Source of the DNA: Phenylobacterium deserti
GTDB lineage: Bacteria > Pseudomonadota > Alphaproteobacteria > Caulobacterales > Caulobacteraceae
Direction: 5' to 3'
DNA length: 36,345 nucleotides
Assembly (NCBI GenBank): GCA_943332615.1
Contig: CALQQB010000046.1
Span: 1-36,345, forward strand
Part shown: positions 25,847 to 35,248 of the stretch, one piece after another
Position numbering within the stretch: position 1 is the first letter of the stretch
How the letters are laid out: every line of letters starts with the position of its first letter
The notes under the pieces: model-generated
Database searches by the model: none
What the model was told of the DNA's origin: nothing
Seen by the model: only the letters and a program-made list of their open reading frames with translations
Position numbers and translations under genes: made by a program

Positions 25847-26154
25847 GTGACACGCATCGTTCTTCTGGCGCCCTACAACACCCTGAGCCTGCCGTGGCAC
25901 TCGGGCCTGAAGGCTGATGCGGCGCCGATGACGCCCGGCAAGGCGGAAGAGCTGGTGTTCGACCTGCTGCCAACCTCGATCATCTTCCAGCCCGGGGCCG
26001 CCTGCGGCTGACCTTGGCCGGCGCCGACAGCCGACAGCGCAATCTGGACGCCGTGACGTTCACGCCGGCGCCGGTGCTGACGCTGCGCCTCGGCGGCGCG
26101 GACGGCTCCAGCCTGAGCCTGCCGGTGGTGGGGGAGGGGCCCAGCTTTCGGTAA
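25847..26154 (+). pseudogene. 3' remnant of a CocE/NonD family hydrolase, frameshifted
   Basis: The reading LSLPWHSGLKADAAPMTPGK, then LVFDLLPTSIIFQPG, matches the C-terminal jelly-roll domain of X-prolyl dipeptidyl-peptidase/cocaine-esterase-like hydrolases. At about 26000-26010 the frame breaks (a loss of about two bases in the expected G-H-R-L-R-L block) and continues as RLRLTLAGADSRQ to a TAA at 26152-26154. The catalytic domain is absent. It sits 10 bases after the DAACS gene and ends one base from the stop of the opposite-strand hydroxylase. Confidence 0.7.
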
Positions 26155-26155
26155 G

Positions 26156-27430
26156 TTAGGCGCTGGCCTGCATCGGCGGGGTGAGGGACGCGCGGTTGTT
26201 CAACGCCTCCCGGTCGAAGCCGGCGATCCGCTTGTAGTTGGCGGCGACCTCCTCCAGCTCCTCGCGGCTCAGCACCTCGTGGACGTGGGCGAATCCGTTC
26301 GGCGCGCGCTCCTCGGCCAGTTGCATCACCTGCTCGGGCCCGTTGCCACGGTTCAGCAGCACCAGCTTGCCGGTCGCCGGCCGCCGGGCCTCTTCGTAGC
26401 GGGCCAGCCCGGTGTCGGCATCGGGCGCTGTCGCCAGCTCATAAGCCAGGGTGCGGGCGTCCAGGATCGCCTGCGAGGCGCCGTTCGAGCCGATCGGATA
26501 CATCGGGTGCGCCGCGTCGCCCAGCAGGGTGGTCCGGCCGAAGGTCCAGCGGTCCACCGGGTCGCGGTCCACCAGCGGATATTCATAGACCACGGAGGCG
26601 CCGCGGATGATCGCCGGGACGTCCAGCCAGGGGAACCGCCAGGCCTCGAACCGCGGCAGGAAATCCTCCAGTGCGCCCATCCGGTTCCAGTCCTCGCGCC
26701 GCCACTCGGTCTCGTCGGGAAAGCGCAACTCGGCGATCCAGTTGATCAGCGCCTTGCCACCCGCCTCGACCGCCGGGTCGATCGGGTAGCAGACGAACTT
26801 CACGTCCTGATAGCCGGCCATCACCATGGTGCGCCCGCCCAGGTACGGATCGGCCAGGGTCACGCCGCGCCACAGCACGCGGCGGTTCCAGATCGGCGCG
26901 CCTTCGTCCGGATAGAACTGGGCTCGCAGCGGCGAGTGGATGCCGTCGGCCGCGACCGCGACATCGCCTGAGAGCGGTTCCAACGCCTCGCCGGTCGTGC
27001 GCGACTTGAAGCGGACCGTGGCGCCGTCGGCCCGGCTATCGACCTCGGTCGCCTCGTGGTCCAACCGCACGCTGTCCGGCCCCAGCCGCGCCCGCACCGC
27101 CTCCAGCAGGATCGCCTGCAGGGTCCCGCGATGGATGGAATACTGCGGCCAGTTGTAGCCGGCGGCCTTGCCCCGGGGCTCGCGCCAGATCTCCTGGCCG
27201 AACCGGTTGGCGTACATCAGCGAGCCGGTGGGGATGCCGCGCGCCGCCAGTTCGCCGTCCAGCCCCAGCTCCGTCAATTCGCGCACGGCGTGCGGCAGGA
27301 TGTTGATGCCGACGCCCAGGGGCTGGACCTCCGGCGCGGCCTCGCAGACCACCGCCTCGATCCCCACCGCATGCAGGCTGAGCGCCAGGGTGAGGCCTCC
27401 GATCCCCGCGCCGACTACGATGACCCGCAT
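26156..27430 (-). CDS. FAD-dependent aromatic hydroxylase (PhzS/salicylate hydroxylase-like)
   Basis: 424 residues, single-component flavoprotein monooxygenase. Seen: the dinucleotide motif VIVVGAGIGGLTLALSLH at the N-terminus, PLGVGINILPHAVRELTELG, the DG motif region VAVAADGIHSPLR, and the FAD ribityl motif TTLLGDAAHPMYPIGSNGASQ. The N-terminal blocks resemble PhzS-like enzymes. It would hydroxylate an aromatic acid using NAD(P)H and oxygen; the substrate is unknown. ATG 27430 is chosen because the GxGxxG motif follows at once; the open frame upstream to 27976 runs through a broken OmpA-like gene. It is downstream of that gene and of operator 3 on the same strand. Confidence 0.9.
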   Translation of the reverse strand: MRVIVVGAGIGGLTLALSLHAVGIEAVVCEAAPEVQPLGVGINILPHAVRELTELGLDGELAARGIPTGSLMYANRFGQEIWREPRGKAAGYNWPQYSIHRGTLQAILLEAVRARLGPDSVRLDHEATEVDSRADGATVRFKSRTTGEALEPLSGDVAVAADGIHSPLRAQFYPDEGAPIWNRRVLWRGVTLADPYLGGRTMVMAGYQDVKFVCYPIDPAVEAGGKALINWIAELRFPDETEWRREDWNRMGALEDFLPRFEAWRFPWLDVPAIIRGASVVYEYPLVDRDPVDRWTFGRTTLLGDAAHPMYPIGSNGASQAILDARTLAYELATAPDADTGLARYEEARRPATGKLVLLNRGNGPEQVMQLAEERAPNGFAHVHEVLSREELEEVAANYKRIAGFDREALNNRASLTPPMQASA

Positions 27431-27504
27431 ACCGTTAGCTTTCCCACGTTCGGAGATTGGCTTAGCCGCGCGGGGCGGCTGGTGTCCAGGCGCCGAGGCC
27501 GCGG

Positions 27505-28032
27505 TTAGTCCTGAGCGGCGTGCACCGAGGCCATCCGCATGGTAGTGGTGACCCGCCGCCGCGACGCCTCCGGGAGGCCGTTCGCGACCTCCGGTTTCGC
27601 ATCTGGCGCCAGCTCGGTGCGGGTCACGATGCGCGCTTTCGGCAGGCCCACGCGGACCAGCGCCTCGGCCACATCGTCGGCGCGGGTGCGGGCGACGGCG
27701 GGGTCCTCGGCGACGGCGCGGCCGGACACGGTCACCGGGACCGTGGCGGCATGGCCGGTGACCACGATCTCCACAGGCTGGGCGGCCTTGGCCCAGGGCG
27801 CCACCCTCCGTCAGCACGCCAGCGTGGGTGTCGGCATAGTGGGCGGTATAGAGACCGCTGGTGAAGCGGATGATCCGGTCCACCTCGGCCGGCGGGAGAC
27901 GTCGGCTGATCTCCAGGTGGCTGGCCAGGGCGTCATAGGCCTGGGCGCCATAGGCCTGGGCGTCCAGGGTGCGCAACCCGGCCGTCGGCGTCGCGGGGCG
28001 GCCAGGGCCAGCCCTCGAAGACGGAGGTTCAT
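27505..28032 (-). pseudogene. Frameshifted OmpA-domain exported protein
   Basis: Three frames must be joined to read this gene. A signal-peptide start at ATG 28032 (MNLRLRGLALAA) passes into a second frame at about 27990-28005 (TLDAQAYGAQAYDALASHLE to YTAHYADTHAGVLTE) and into a third at about 27810 (PVEIVVTGHA, then ARTRADDVAEALVRVGLPK and ASRRRVTTTMR), stopping at 27505. The last part is an OmpA/peptidoglycan-associated-type domain. Two frameshifts in 530 bases mean decay or assembly error. AGGA lies 8 bases before the ATG. Confidence 0.65.
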
Positions 28033-28081
28033 CAAGTGTTTCCTGCCCACGGCGGTTCTGCCGGTCCTTTGGGTTGAAATC

Positions 28082-28096
28082 GTACGTATGACATAC
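28082..28096. promoter_or_regulatory. Operator 3: GTACGT-ATG-ACATAC
   Basis: Same 6-3-6 layout as the sites at 18722 and 21958, with one arm mismatch. It lies 49 bases upstream of the start of the OmpA-like gene and thus of the hydroxylase unit on the minus strand. Confidence 0.55.
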
Positions 28097-28183
28097 AAAT
28101 AAAGTCAGTCGGCTCGTTGAGCAGGACCGTGCGTCGGGCGCCGGGTCGTGGCGCGTTAAGCTTTTGCCGGTTAAGCATTGGGG

Positions 28184-28849
28184 ATGCGTCTCACCAGCCG
28201 CGCCCGCGCCTGTCTGCCCGCCGTGCTCGTCGGCGCAGCCTTGTTCGCCTCGGTCGCCGAGGCGAAGTCCTTCTACCTCGCGCCGGCTGGCAAGGACTCC
28301 TGGCTGGTCATCGATCCGCTTGCCGTCGAAAGCCAGCCCGGCGGGGTGGTGCGCCGCATGTGGAGCGTCACCGTCCAGCGCAGCATCGTCTCCAGCGGTC
28401 CCCCGCAGCCCGGCTACGTGCGTACTCAGACCGACTACGACTGCCTGAACAAGCAGATCCGCTGGCGCACCTTCTCGGCCTATTCGCGCAGCGGCGCGCT
28501 GCTGGTGACCCGCGACAATCCGAATCCCGGTTGGACCGAGGCCACCTCGGCCGTCGATACCTACGCCGCGTTCAAGGTCGCCTGCGTCGGGGAAATGGCC
28601 TCGGCGGTCTCGGCGGAGAGCATCGGCCGGCTGGTGATCGGCTTGATGGCCTCATGGGATCCGCCTGAGGCGCCTGCGGGTGACCGCCAGCCGCTGCTCG
28701 CCGCGCCCGGCTCGAAGACGGCCGGCCCGACCAGGGCGACCGCAGCGACTGCCTTGCCGACGACGAAGCCCGCCCGGTCAAAGTCAGCGTCGGGCAAGGG
28801 GAAGCCGACCCCCTCGAAGCCGGTCCCCTTCGAAAGTCTCTGGCGCTGA
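28184..28849 (+). CDS. Exported protein with a surface-adhesin-E-like domain
   Basis: 221 residues. A signal peptide covers about 1-27 (LPAVLVGAALFASVAEA). The next 120 residues, with SWLVIDPLAVE, TQTDYDCLNKQIRWRTFSAY and AAFKVACVGE, hold two cysteines spaced like the small adhesin-E/lipoprotein-E type domain found in many proteobacterial exported proteins. The last 60 residues are Ala/Thr/Lys/Pro-rich and end in positive charges. ATG 28184 is preferred over a TTG at 28178. Function unknown; alone on its transcript as far as seen. Confidence 0.7.
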   Translation: MRLTSRARACLPAVLVGAALFASVAEAKSFYLAPAGKDSWLVIDPLAVESQPGGVVRRMWSVTVQRSIVSSGPPQPGYVRTQTDYDCLNKQIRWRTFSAYSRSGALLVTRDNPNPGWTEATSAVDTYAAFKVACVGEMASAVSAESIGRLVIGLMASWDPPEAPAGDRQPLLAAPGSKTAGPTRATAATALPTTKPARSKSASGKGKPTPSKPVPFESLWR

Positions 28850-28863
28850 GGCGCGAGTCCAGA

Positions 28864-28882
28864 CCGGCTACCGCGTAACCGG
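28864..28882. terminator. Short hairpin between convergent genes
   Basis: CCGGCTAC-CGC-GTAACCGG with 7 of 8 arm positions paired (one G-T type mismatch), lying between two convergent stops at 28849 and 28900. Possible bidirectional terminator; no long T run. Confidence 0.4.
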
Positions 28883-28899
28883 CCTGGCCCTTGCGGTTT

Positions 28900-29316
28900 C
28901 TATTTCGTCAGCTGACCGCGGATCGCGCCGCCGCCAAACTCGGCGTTGTGGACGTTCACGTAGTAGCCGCCCGGATTGGCCAGGATGTCCTTGATGACAT
29001 CGGCGCTGGCCGTGGCGCAGGCGGAGACCTTGCCGTCGGCGCCGGGCTTGGTCAGCGGCACAGCGACGGGGCCGGATGAGTCGGCGGCGGCCTTGTGGAT
29101 ATGGGCCATGCTGGCCGGGGCGATGCCCTCGACCATGATGTCGTAGCAGATCTGGTTTTTGGCGGCGTCGACCTTGAAGGTCGCGTGGCCCATGCCGTCC
29201 GGGTCCCCGACCGGCTTGGCGCCCATCATGTGGGCGGAGAGGCGGACCTCGTCGGCGGCGGCGGGCATGGCGCAGAGGCCGAACGCGGCCAGGGCGAGTA
29301 CAAGCCGGATTTTCAT
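28900..29316 (-). CDS. Secreted CHRD-domain protein
   Basis: 138 residues. The signal peptide is about 1-21 (LALAAFGLCAMPAAADE). The mature protein is one CHRD domain, as in chordin and bacterial superoxide-dismutase-like secreted proteins: HMMGAKPVGDPDGMGHATFKV, MAHIHKAAADSSGPVAVPL and the ending GGYYVNVHNAEFGGGAIRGQL. The histidines (AHIH, NVHN) are a family hallmark. Function unknown; extracytoplasmic. AGGAG sits 7 bases before the ATG at 29316. A TTGACG further upstream is a plausible -35. Confidence 0.9.
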   Translation of the reverse strand: MKIRLVLALAAFGLCAMPAAADEVRLSAHMMGAKPVGDPDGMGHATFKVDAAKNQICYDIMVEGIAPASMAHIHKAAADSSGPVAVPLTKPGADGKVSACATASADVIKDILANPGGYYVNVHNAEFGGGAIRGQLTK

Positions 29317-29461
29317 GGGCGTCTCCTATTGATGAGCGGCCGGATGGAAGCGCCGAACCCGGGCCCGCGTCAATCGCCGTGTGGCCTGCTGGGCAGCTTG
29401 CGATCCTGGGTCGTCCCGCAAATCCGGCTGACGACGATTCGAGGGCCTGGGTGGCCCCAGC

Positions 29462-30586
29462 TCAGGCCGCCATCCCCAGCGACGGGTGTGAAAGGCCCGC
29501 CTCGAAGTCCTCCAGCAGGTCGAGCACCTCGTGAGGCGCGGCGCGCAACGCCGCCCCGGTCGGGAACCGGTAGCGCCAGAAACTGGCCACGTGGGAGATC
29601 GCCGCGATGCGCTCGCCCACCTGCTGGAACCGGTCTGGCGAACTCAGCAGGAACTCGCGGAACGCCAGCGCCTCGCCGCCCTGGGTGAGGCGCGCGAACG
29701 CGTCGTCATAGGCCGCGAGCGTCTGGCCGATCTCGATCAGGCGCCGCTGGATCAGACGCTGCAAGCGCGAGCGGCCGGTCTCGATCAACTCATTGACCTG
29801 GGGGTTGGACCGATCGGTGATTTCCAGCCGGCCGATCTCGGCGATCACGGGGCGCAGCTCGCCAAGCAGGGTCTCGGAGGCCCATTTGTAGTAGAGAAAA
29901 CCCTTCCAGGCGAAGATTCCGGCGCGGTAGCTGTCGCCCTCCAGGCGCAGCACCAGCCGCAGTGGTTCCAGCCGCTCGTCGATGTCGGAGGCCAGCAGGA
30001 TCTCCACCAGCTTGGCGCAGCTGCCCGGCGCGATCTTGCGGCCGGCATAGGCCATCTCGATCAGGCCGATGATCTCGATCTCGACGAAACGGCGCATCTT
30101 CTCACGGTCGCCCGCGCCGATGGCGAAGTAGCAGTCGGCCGGGAGCAGCTTCCCCTTGCGCAGGCATTCCCGCAGCAGGAACGGGTCGAACGAGGGCGCC
30201 TCGTCGAGACATTGCAGCATGGACCGGTCACGCAGAAAGCAGGCCTCACCGTCCGAAAACTCCCGCAGGATGTCCTGCCATCCCGCCTGACCCACCAGGA
30301 ACGAGGCCCCGCCACAGTCCAGGTCGGAGGGATCGAAGGGGATGATCACCTTGGTCACCGAGCCTCGGTGGCCCTCGACGATCTTTGCGTCATCGGCGCG
30401 GACACGATGCTTCACCACCATGCTGCGGTTGAGCATGGGGGATTTGAAAAAGGGGTTCTGGGCGTGCTCGGGCAGGTCGCCGTGCTGGATTGCGATCGCA
30501 GCCAGGTTCAGCACGCGCGTCGTCGATCCGCTCTTCTCCAACGCGGTGAGGCTGCGGAATGTCTTGCTGGCCGACGGCGACTTCAC
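29462..30586 (-). CDS. Conserved protein of unknown function
   Basis: 374 residues, soluble, with no domain I can name. Segments of note: VTKVIIPFDPSDLDCGGASFLVGQ, ACFLRDRSMLQCLDEAPSFD, then helical blocks such as FAWKGFLYYKWASETLLGEL and RLQRLIQRRLIEIGQTLAAY. The second half is all-helical and may form a bundle. The open frame begins at a GTG at 30619, inside a hairpin; a GTG at 30586 (VKSPSASKTF) is preferred because it clears the hairpin, but an ATG further in cannot be excluded. It lies downstream of the P450 on the same strand, 151 bases apart. Confidence 0.7.
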   Translation of the reverse strand: MKSPSASKTFRSLTALEKSGSTTRVLNLAAIAIQHGDLPEHAQNPFFKSPMLNRSMVVKHRVRADDAKIVEGHRGSVTKVIIPFDPSDLDCGGASFLVGQAGWQDILREFSDGEACFLRDRSMLQCLDEAPSFDPFLLRECLRKGKLLPADCYFAIGAGDREKMRRFVEIEIIGLIEMAYAGRKIAPGSCAKLVEILLASDIDERLEPLRLVLRLEGDSYRAGIFAWKGFLYYKWASETLLGELRPVIAEIGRLEITDRSNPQVNELIETGRSRLQRLIQRRLIEIGQTLAAYDDAFARLTQGGEALAFREFLLSSPDRFQQVGERIAAISHVASFWRYRFPTGAALRAAPHEVLDLLEDFEAGLSHPSLGMAA

Positions 30587-30599
30587 GGGCTCGAGCTCA

Positions 30600-30623
30600 G
30601 GCCGTGGGCTTCTGCCCACGGCC
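30600..30623. terminator. Perfect hairpin between P450 and the downstream gene
   Basis: GGCCGTGGGC (30600-30609), loop TTCT, GCCCACGGCC (30614-30623). The 10-base stem lies just upstream of the start at 30586. It has no T run, so it may end the P450 transcript weakly or shape the leader of the next gene. Confidence 0.45.
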
Positions 30624-30737
30624 GCAGACTGCGCCCGTCAGGGTTGTCGTTGCGTGAACGGATCAGCAGGCCCGTCCCGCGCCGATCGCGTCGCGCTGGC
30701 CCGGGCCGGCCTCGACCCAGGCCGCGCTCCGAGCGGT

Positions 30738-32015
30738 CTAGATTCGCGTCGGGATGATCACCGGGAGGTATTCGTAGCCCTTCACGAAGGGCGACGGCAC
30801 GCGCCGCGGCGGACCCATCACTTCGATTTTCGGGAACCGGGCGAGGATTTCTTCCCAGATGATCTTCAGTTGCAACTCGGCCAGACGGTTGCCGACGCAG
30901 CGGTGGATGCCGAAGCCGAACGACAGATGCTGGCGCACCCGCGGCCGCTCGATCCAGTAGTCATTGGGCCGGTCGATGACCTCTTCGTCGCGGTTGCCCG
31001 AGACGTACCACATGGCCACCTTGTCGCCGGCCTTGATGGTCTTGCCGCCCAGTTCCACGTCCACCAGCGCCGTGCGGCGCATATAGGCCAGCGGCGTCTG
31101 CCAGCGGATGGTCTCGCTCACCATCGCGGGGATCAGGCTGTGGTCGGCCCGCAGCAGCTTCTCCTGGTCCGGGTTCTGGCTCAGCGCCAGGATCGAGCCG
31201 GTGATGGAGTTCCGCGTCGTGTCGTTGCCGCCCACGATCAGCAGGATCAGGTTCCCGAGGTACTCCATGCGGTCCATGTTCCGCGTGGACTCGCCGTGGG
31301 CCAGCATCGAGATCAGGTCCGGCTGCGGCGGGGCGTTCACCCGCTCATTCCAGAGCCGCATGAAGTAATCGACGCACTCGAACAGTTCCTGGCGCCGTTC
31401 CTGTTCGGCCAGCTCCGGATCGGTGGTGGTGAAGATGCCGCTGTCAGGCGCGGCGGTCGCCACGTCGGACCAGCGGGTCAGCTTGCGGCGGTCTTCCCAG
31501 GGGAAGTCGAACAGGGTCGCCAGCGTCATGGTGGTGAGTTCGATGGAGACCTTGTCCACCCAGTCGAACTGTTCGCCGATCGGCAGGCTGTCGAGGATCT
31601 CGCCGGCCCGCTGGCGGATGATCGGTTCCATCCGCATCAGGCTGTGCGGCGAGACGATCGGGCTGACGGTCTTGCGCTGCACGTCGTGCTTCGGCTGGTC
31701 CATGGCGATGAACATCGGCAGCGTGAAGTCTTCCGCCGGGTCGGGCAGCACGATCGCCGGCTGCGACGAAAAGCGAATGTGGTCGGTATCGACCGCCATG
31801 ATGTCGTTGTACTTGGTGATCGACCAGTAGCCGCCGACGTCCTTCTCCGGCGAGATCGACCAGTGGACCGGGTCTTCCTTCCGCAGGCGTTCGAAGTAGG
31901 GCCACATGGTGTCGGTGCGGAACAGTTCCGCACTGGCGGGATCGATCTCCTCGATCGGCATCGAATAGGCCGCATCGCGGGCCGCACGCTTGAGGTCGAT
32001 CGCGCCGTCGTCCAT
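30738..32015 (-). CDS. Cytochrome P450, CYP153-like
   Basis: 425 residues. The heme cysteine is C373 in FGFGIHRCVGNR. The oxygen-activating helix carries GGNDTT (262-267) and the ExxR pair is E301-R304. FIAMDQPKHDVQRKTVSPIV and MWYVSGNRDEEV are very like CYP153 alkane/fatty-acid omega-hydroxylases, so that subfamily is likely, though not proven by eye. CYP153 enzymes need a ferredoxin and a ferredoxin reductase; neither is next to it. Starts with ATG at 32015. It is divergent from an Old Yellow Enzyme gene across a 265-base gap with an inverted repeat. Confidence 0.9.
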   Translation of the reverse strand: MDDGAIDLKRAARDAAYSMPIEEIDPASAELFRTDTMWPYFERLRKEDPVHWSISPEKDVGGYWSITKYNDIMAVDTDHIRFSSQPAIVLPDPAEDFTLPMFIAMDQPKHDVQRKTVSPIVSPHSLMRMEPIIRQRAGEILDSLPIGEQFDWVDKVSIELTTMTLATLFDFPWEDRRKLTRWSDVATAAPDSGIFTTTDPELAEQERRQELFECVDYFMRLWNERVNAPPQPDLISMLAHGESTRNMDRMEYLGNLILLIVGGNDTTRNSITGSILALSQNPDQEKLLRADHSLIPAMVSETIRWQTPLAYMRRTALVDVELGGKTIKAGDKVAMWYVSGNRDEEVIDRPNDYWIERPRVRQHLSFGFGIHRCVGNRLAELQLKIIWEEILARFPKIEVMGPPRRVPSPFVKGYEYLPVIIPTRI

Positions 32016-32111
32016 CGCACATCCTCTTTGGATCGCGGGTCGTCGGCGCCCGCAGTCTGCCAGAGGTCACCTTTGCCCCGCCGGGCGCGCGAGTCAAGAA
32101 AGATGACGGGT

Positions 32112-32139
32112 GCGTCAACTTCTAAGATTCACTTGACGC
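32112..32139. promoter_or_regulatory. Inverted repeat in the P450/OYE divergent promoter
   Basis: GCGTCAA (32112-32118) and TTGACGC (32133-32139), 14 bases apart. Each arm contains an outward TTGACG. The arms may be the two -35 boxes of divergent promoters, an operator, or both. Confidence 0.45.
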
Positions 32140-32280
32140 GTGTATGGGTTCGCGTTTTGTTTCATCCGGGTGTAGATGGAGACCATCTATGGGTGCGCTG
32201 ACGCCGGGCGCAGATTTTCTGATCTGGCGTCGAACCTGATCGCCGATCACATTGCGCGCCACGCAACCCTGGGATTCCGC

Positions 32281-33381
<1,101 letters not shown>

Positions 33382-33384
33382 AAG

Positions 33385-33412
33385 TTCCTCACCCGCTTCA
33401 GCGGGGGAGGAA
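33385..33412. terminator. Bidirectional terminator hairpin
   Basis: TTCCTCACCCGC (33385-33396), loop TTCA, GCGGGGGAGGAA (33401-33412), with one internal mismatch. It sits 3 bases after the OYE stop and 6 bases before the stop of the convergent SMP-30 gene, with A-rich bases on the left. Confidence 0.7.
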
Positions 33413-33418
33413 CGACGG

Positions 33419-34330
33419 CTAGGCGTTGAAGTTCAGCTTCAGCCCCGGCCTGGGCCACCGCGCCTTGAACAGCTTGCCCGTCGAGGACGCGGTGACCCAC
33501 GCCGTCATCATGTCATCCCCACCGAAGCAGATGTTGGTGACCACCAGGTCGGGGACGGCGAAGTGCTCCGTCGTCCCGTCCAGGGCGAAGGCGGTGATCC
33601 CGCCGTTGATGATGGTGGCCACGCAGACCCTGCCGTCGGCCTCCACCGCCAGGCTGTCCAGCAACTGATAGCCCGGCAGGTTGCAGATCACCCGGCCCGG
33701 CGCGAATCCGTCCGGCGGGCCCAGCACGCCGACGCTGGCGACATCGAACGCCCACAGCCGGCCCAGGCTGGTGTCGGCCACATAGACCACGGCCTCGTCC
33801 GGCGACAGGCCGACGCCGTTGGGGCTGATCAGGTGGTCGCGCTGGCGACTGATGTGGCTGCCGTCGACCTTCGCATAGTAGACCGCGCCGTATTTCTTGC
33901 CCTCCGGGGTCGAGCAGCCGTGGTCGGTGAACCACATGCCCCCGGCCTTGTCGAACACCAGGTCGTTGGGCCCGATCAGCCGCTTGCCGTCGCAGCTGTC
34001 ATAGACCGTGGTCAGCGCCCCGGTCTTCAGGTCGAACCGCTGGATCATCCCGCCGGTGTGCGACGGCGGCGTCGGCCCGGGGATCGTCAGGCCACCCGTA
34101 TCCAGCCACTCGAACGAGCCGCCGTTGTTGGTGATGTAGATCGCCCCGTCCGGCCCCACCGCCGCGCCGTTCGGGCCGCCGCCGGTGTCCACCACCAGTT
34201 CCTTGGTCCCGTCCGGCTTCACCCGCGTCAGCCGCCGGCCCTTGATCTCGGTCAGGATCACCGAGCCGTCGTTCATGGCGATCGGCCCCTCGGGGAATTC
34301 CAGGCCGTCAGCGACGAGTTCGAATTCCAT
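33419..34330 (-). CDS. SMP-30/gluconolactonase-like protein
   Basis: 303 residues, six-bladed beta-propeller of the SMP-30/LRE family: LEFPEGPIAMNDGSVILTEI at the start with the metal-site glutamate, GGGPNGAAVGPDGAIYITNN (asparagine ligand), LIGPNDLVFDKAGGMWFTD and SPNGVGLSPDEAVVYVADT (aspartate/asparagine ligands). Family members hydrolyse lactones using a divalent metal. The ATG at 34330 has GGGAG 8 bases upstream; two earlier in-frame ATGs (34351, 34363) lack one. Convergent with the OYE gene across the hairpin at 33385. Confidence 0.88.
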   Translation of the reverse strand: MEFELVADGLEFPEGPIAMNDGSVILTEIKGRRLTRVKPDGTKELVVDTGGGPNGAAVGPDGAIYITNNGGSFEWLDTGGLTIPGPTPPSHTGGMIQRFDLKTGALTTVYDSCDGKRLIGPNDLVFDKAGGMWFTDHGCSTPEGKKYGAVYYAKVDGSHISRQRDHLISPNGVGLSPDEAVVYVADTSLGRLWAFDVASVGVLGPPDGFAPGRVICNLPGYQLLDSLAVEADGRVCVATIINGGITAFALDGTTEHFAVPDLVVTNICFGGDDMMTAWVTASSTGKLFKARWPRPGLKLNFNA

Positions 34331-34403
34331 GCAGTGGTCTCCCAACTTCATTGTTGGGCGCACCTTAACGCGGGTTCGGAGGGGCGCCAGCGATGACGCT
34401 GCG

Positions 34404-34925
34404 TCAGATCCCGCGTTCCAGCACCCGCACCGTGAAGGCGTAGTCGTCGCCCTCGCCGGCCTCGTGCCGCTCGGATCGCACCTCGGTCCATCGGCTCTCG
34501 TCGAAGGGGGCCAGCGTCACGTCGCCCTCGACCTCGGCATCCACCTCGGTGAGGTAAATCCGCCGCGCCTTCGGCAGGGCCAGCTCGAACAGCGACGCCC
34601 CGCCGATCACGCACACTTCGCTCGCCCCATCCTCCTCCGCCTGCTCGCGGGCGATGGCGACGGCCTCGGCGAAGTCCTCGCAGACCACGCACCCCGGAGG
34701 CTCGAACGACCCGTCGCGGCTGAGCACGATGTTGGTCCGCCCCACCAGCGGCTTCTTCGGCAGGCTGTCCCAGGTCTTGCGGCCCATGATCACCGGCTTG
34801 CCCATGGTGATCGCCCGAAAGATCGCCAGGTCCGATTTCAGCCGCCACGGCAGTTCCCCGTCCGCGCCGATGACGCCGTTGCGGGAACGCGCGATAGGGC
34901 CGGCGGCGAGGAGAATCTGAGGCAT
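34404..34925 (-). CDS. folA: Dihydrofolate reductase
   Basis: 173 residues, NADPH-dependent reduction of dihydrofolate to tetrahydrofolate in the cytoplasm. Seen: NGVIGADGELPWRLKSDLAIF with the catalytic-loop proline-tryptophan and the acidic residue in LKSDL, GKPVIMGRKTWDSLPKKPL, NIVLSRD, and EVCVIGGASLFELALP (NADPH binding), then LTEVDAEVEGDV. The length is normal for chromosomal DHFR. Stop is 41 bases upstream of the SMP-30 side; thyA, its usual partner, is not in view. Confidence 0.95.
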   Translation of the reverse strand: MPQILLAAGPIARSRNGVIGADGELPWRLKSDLAIFRAITMGKPVIMGRKTWDSLPKKPLVGRTNIVLSRDGSFEPPGCVVCEDFAEAVAIAREQAEEDGASEVCVIGGASLFELALPKARRIYLTEVDAEVEGDVTLAPFDESRWTEVRSERHEAGEGDDYAFTVRVLERGI

Positions 34926-35248
34926 GGGCGCGGTCTTACCCGTTCCGCCCCCACACGGGGAGGTGTCAGCGAAGCTGACGGAGGAGGTTTCTGCTCAGAA
35001 GGATGGGCCGGAGGCGGGCCCGTGCCGCCAAAGGGCCCGCCTGGAGTGTCCGCTTCCCGGTCAAGCACCGATGGTCGGTCCCGACCGAGGCGGACATTCA
35101 CCTGTCCAGACTTCGAGGGCCGCGATGCGCCAGGACGGGACGTTGGGGTCTTGTCCAAAATCGGACCTTCATGTTCGCATCGAAAAGCGGATGGCCGACG
35201 CGACCCCGGCGGTCACAATCTACCAAGTGTGTGATTGCCGGTTTGGAT
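34926..35248. other. Repeat-filled intergenic gap, no gene seen
   Basis: 323 bases without a supported gene. It holds a GTCAGC-GAA-GCTGAC hairpin (34965-34979) between CCCC and GAGGAGG flanks, an element type common between genes in this group, and a second hairpin with perfect 10-base arms AGGCGGGCCC/GGGCCCGCCT (35012-35042). Confidence 0.6.

Noticed and set aside
24298..25857. Open frame of 519 codons antisense to the second DAACS transporter
   Set aside because: Same low-complexity shadow composition; the sense strand has all transporter motifs.
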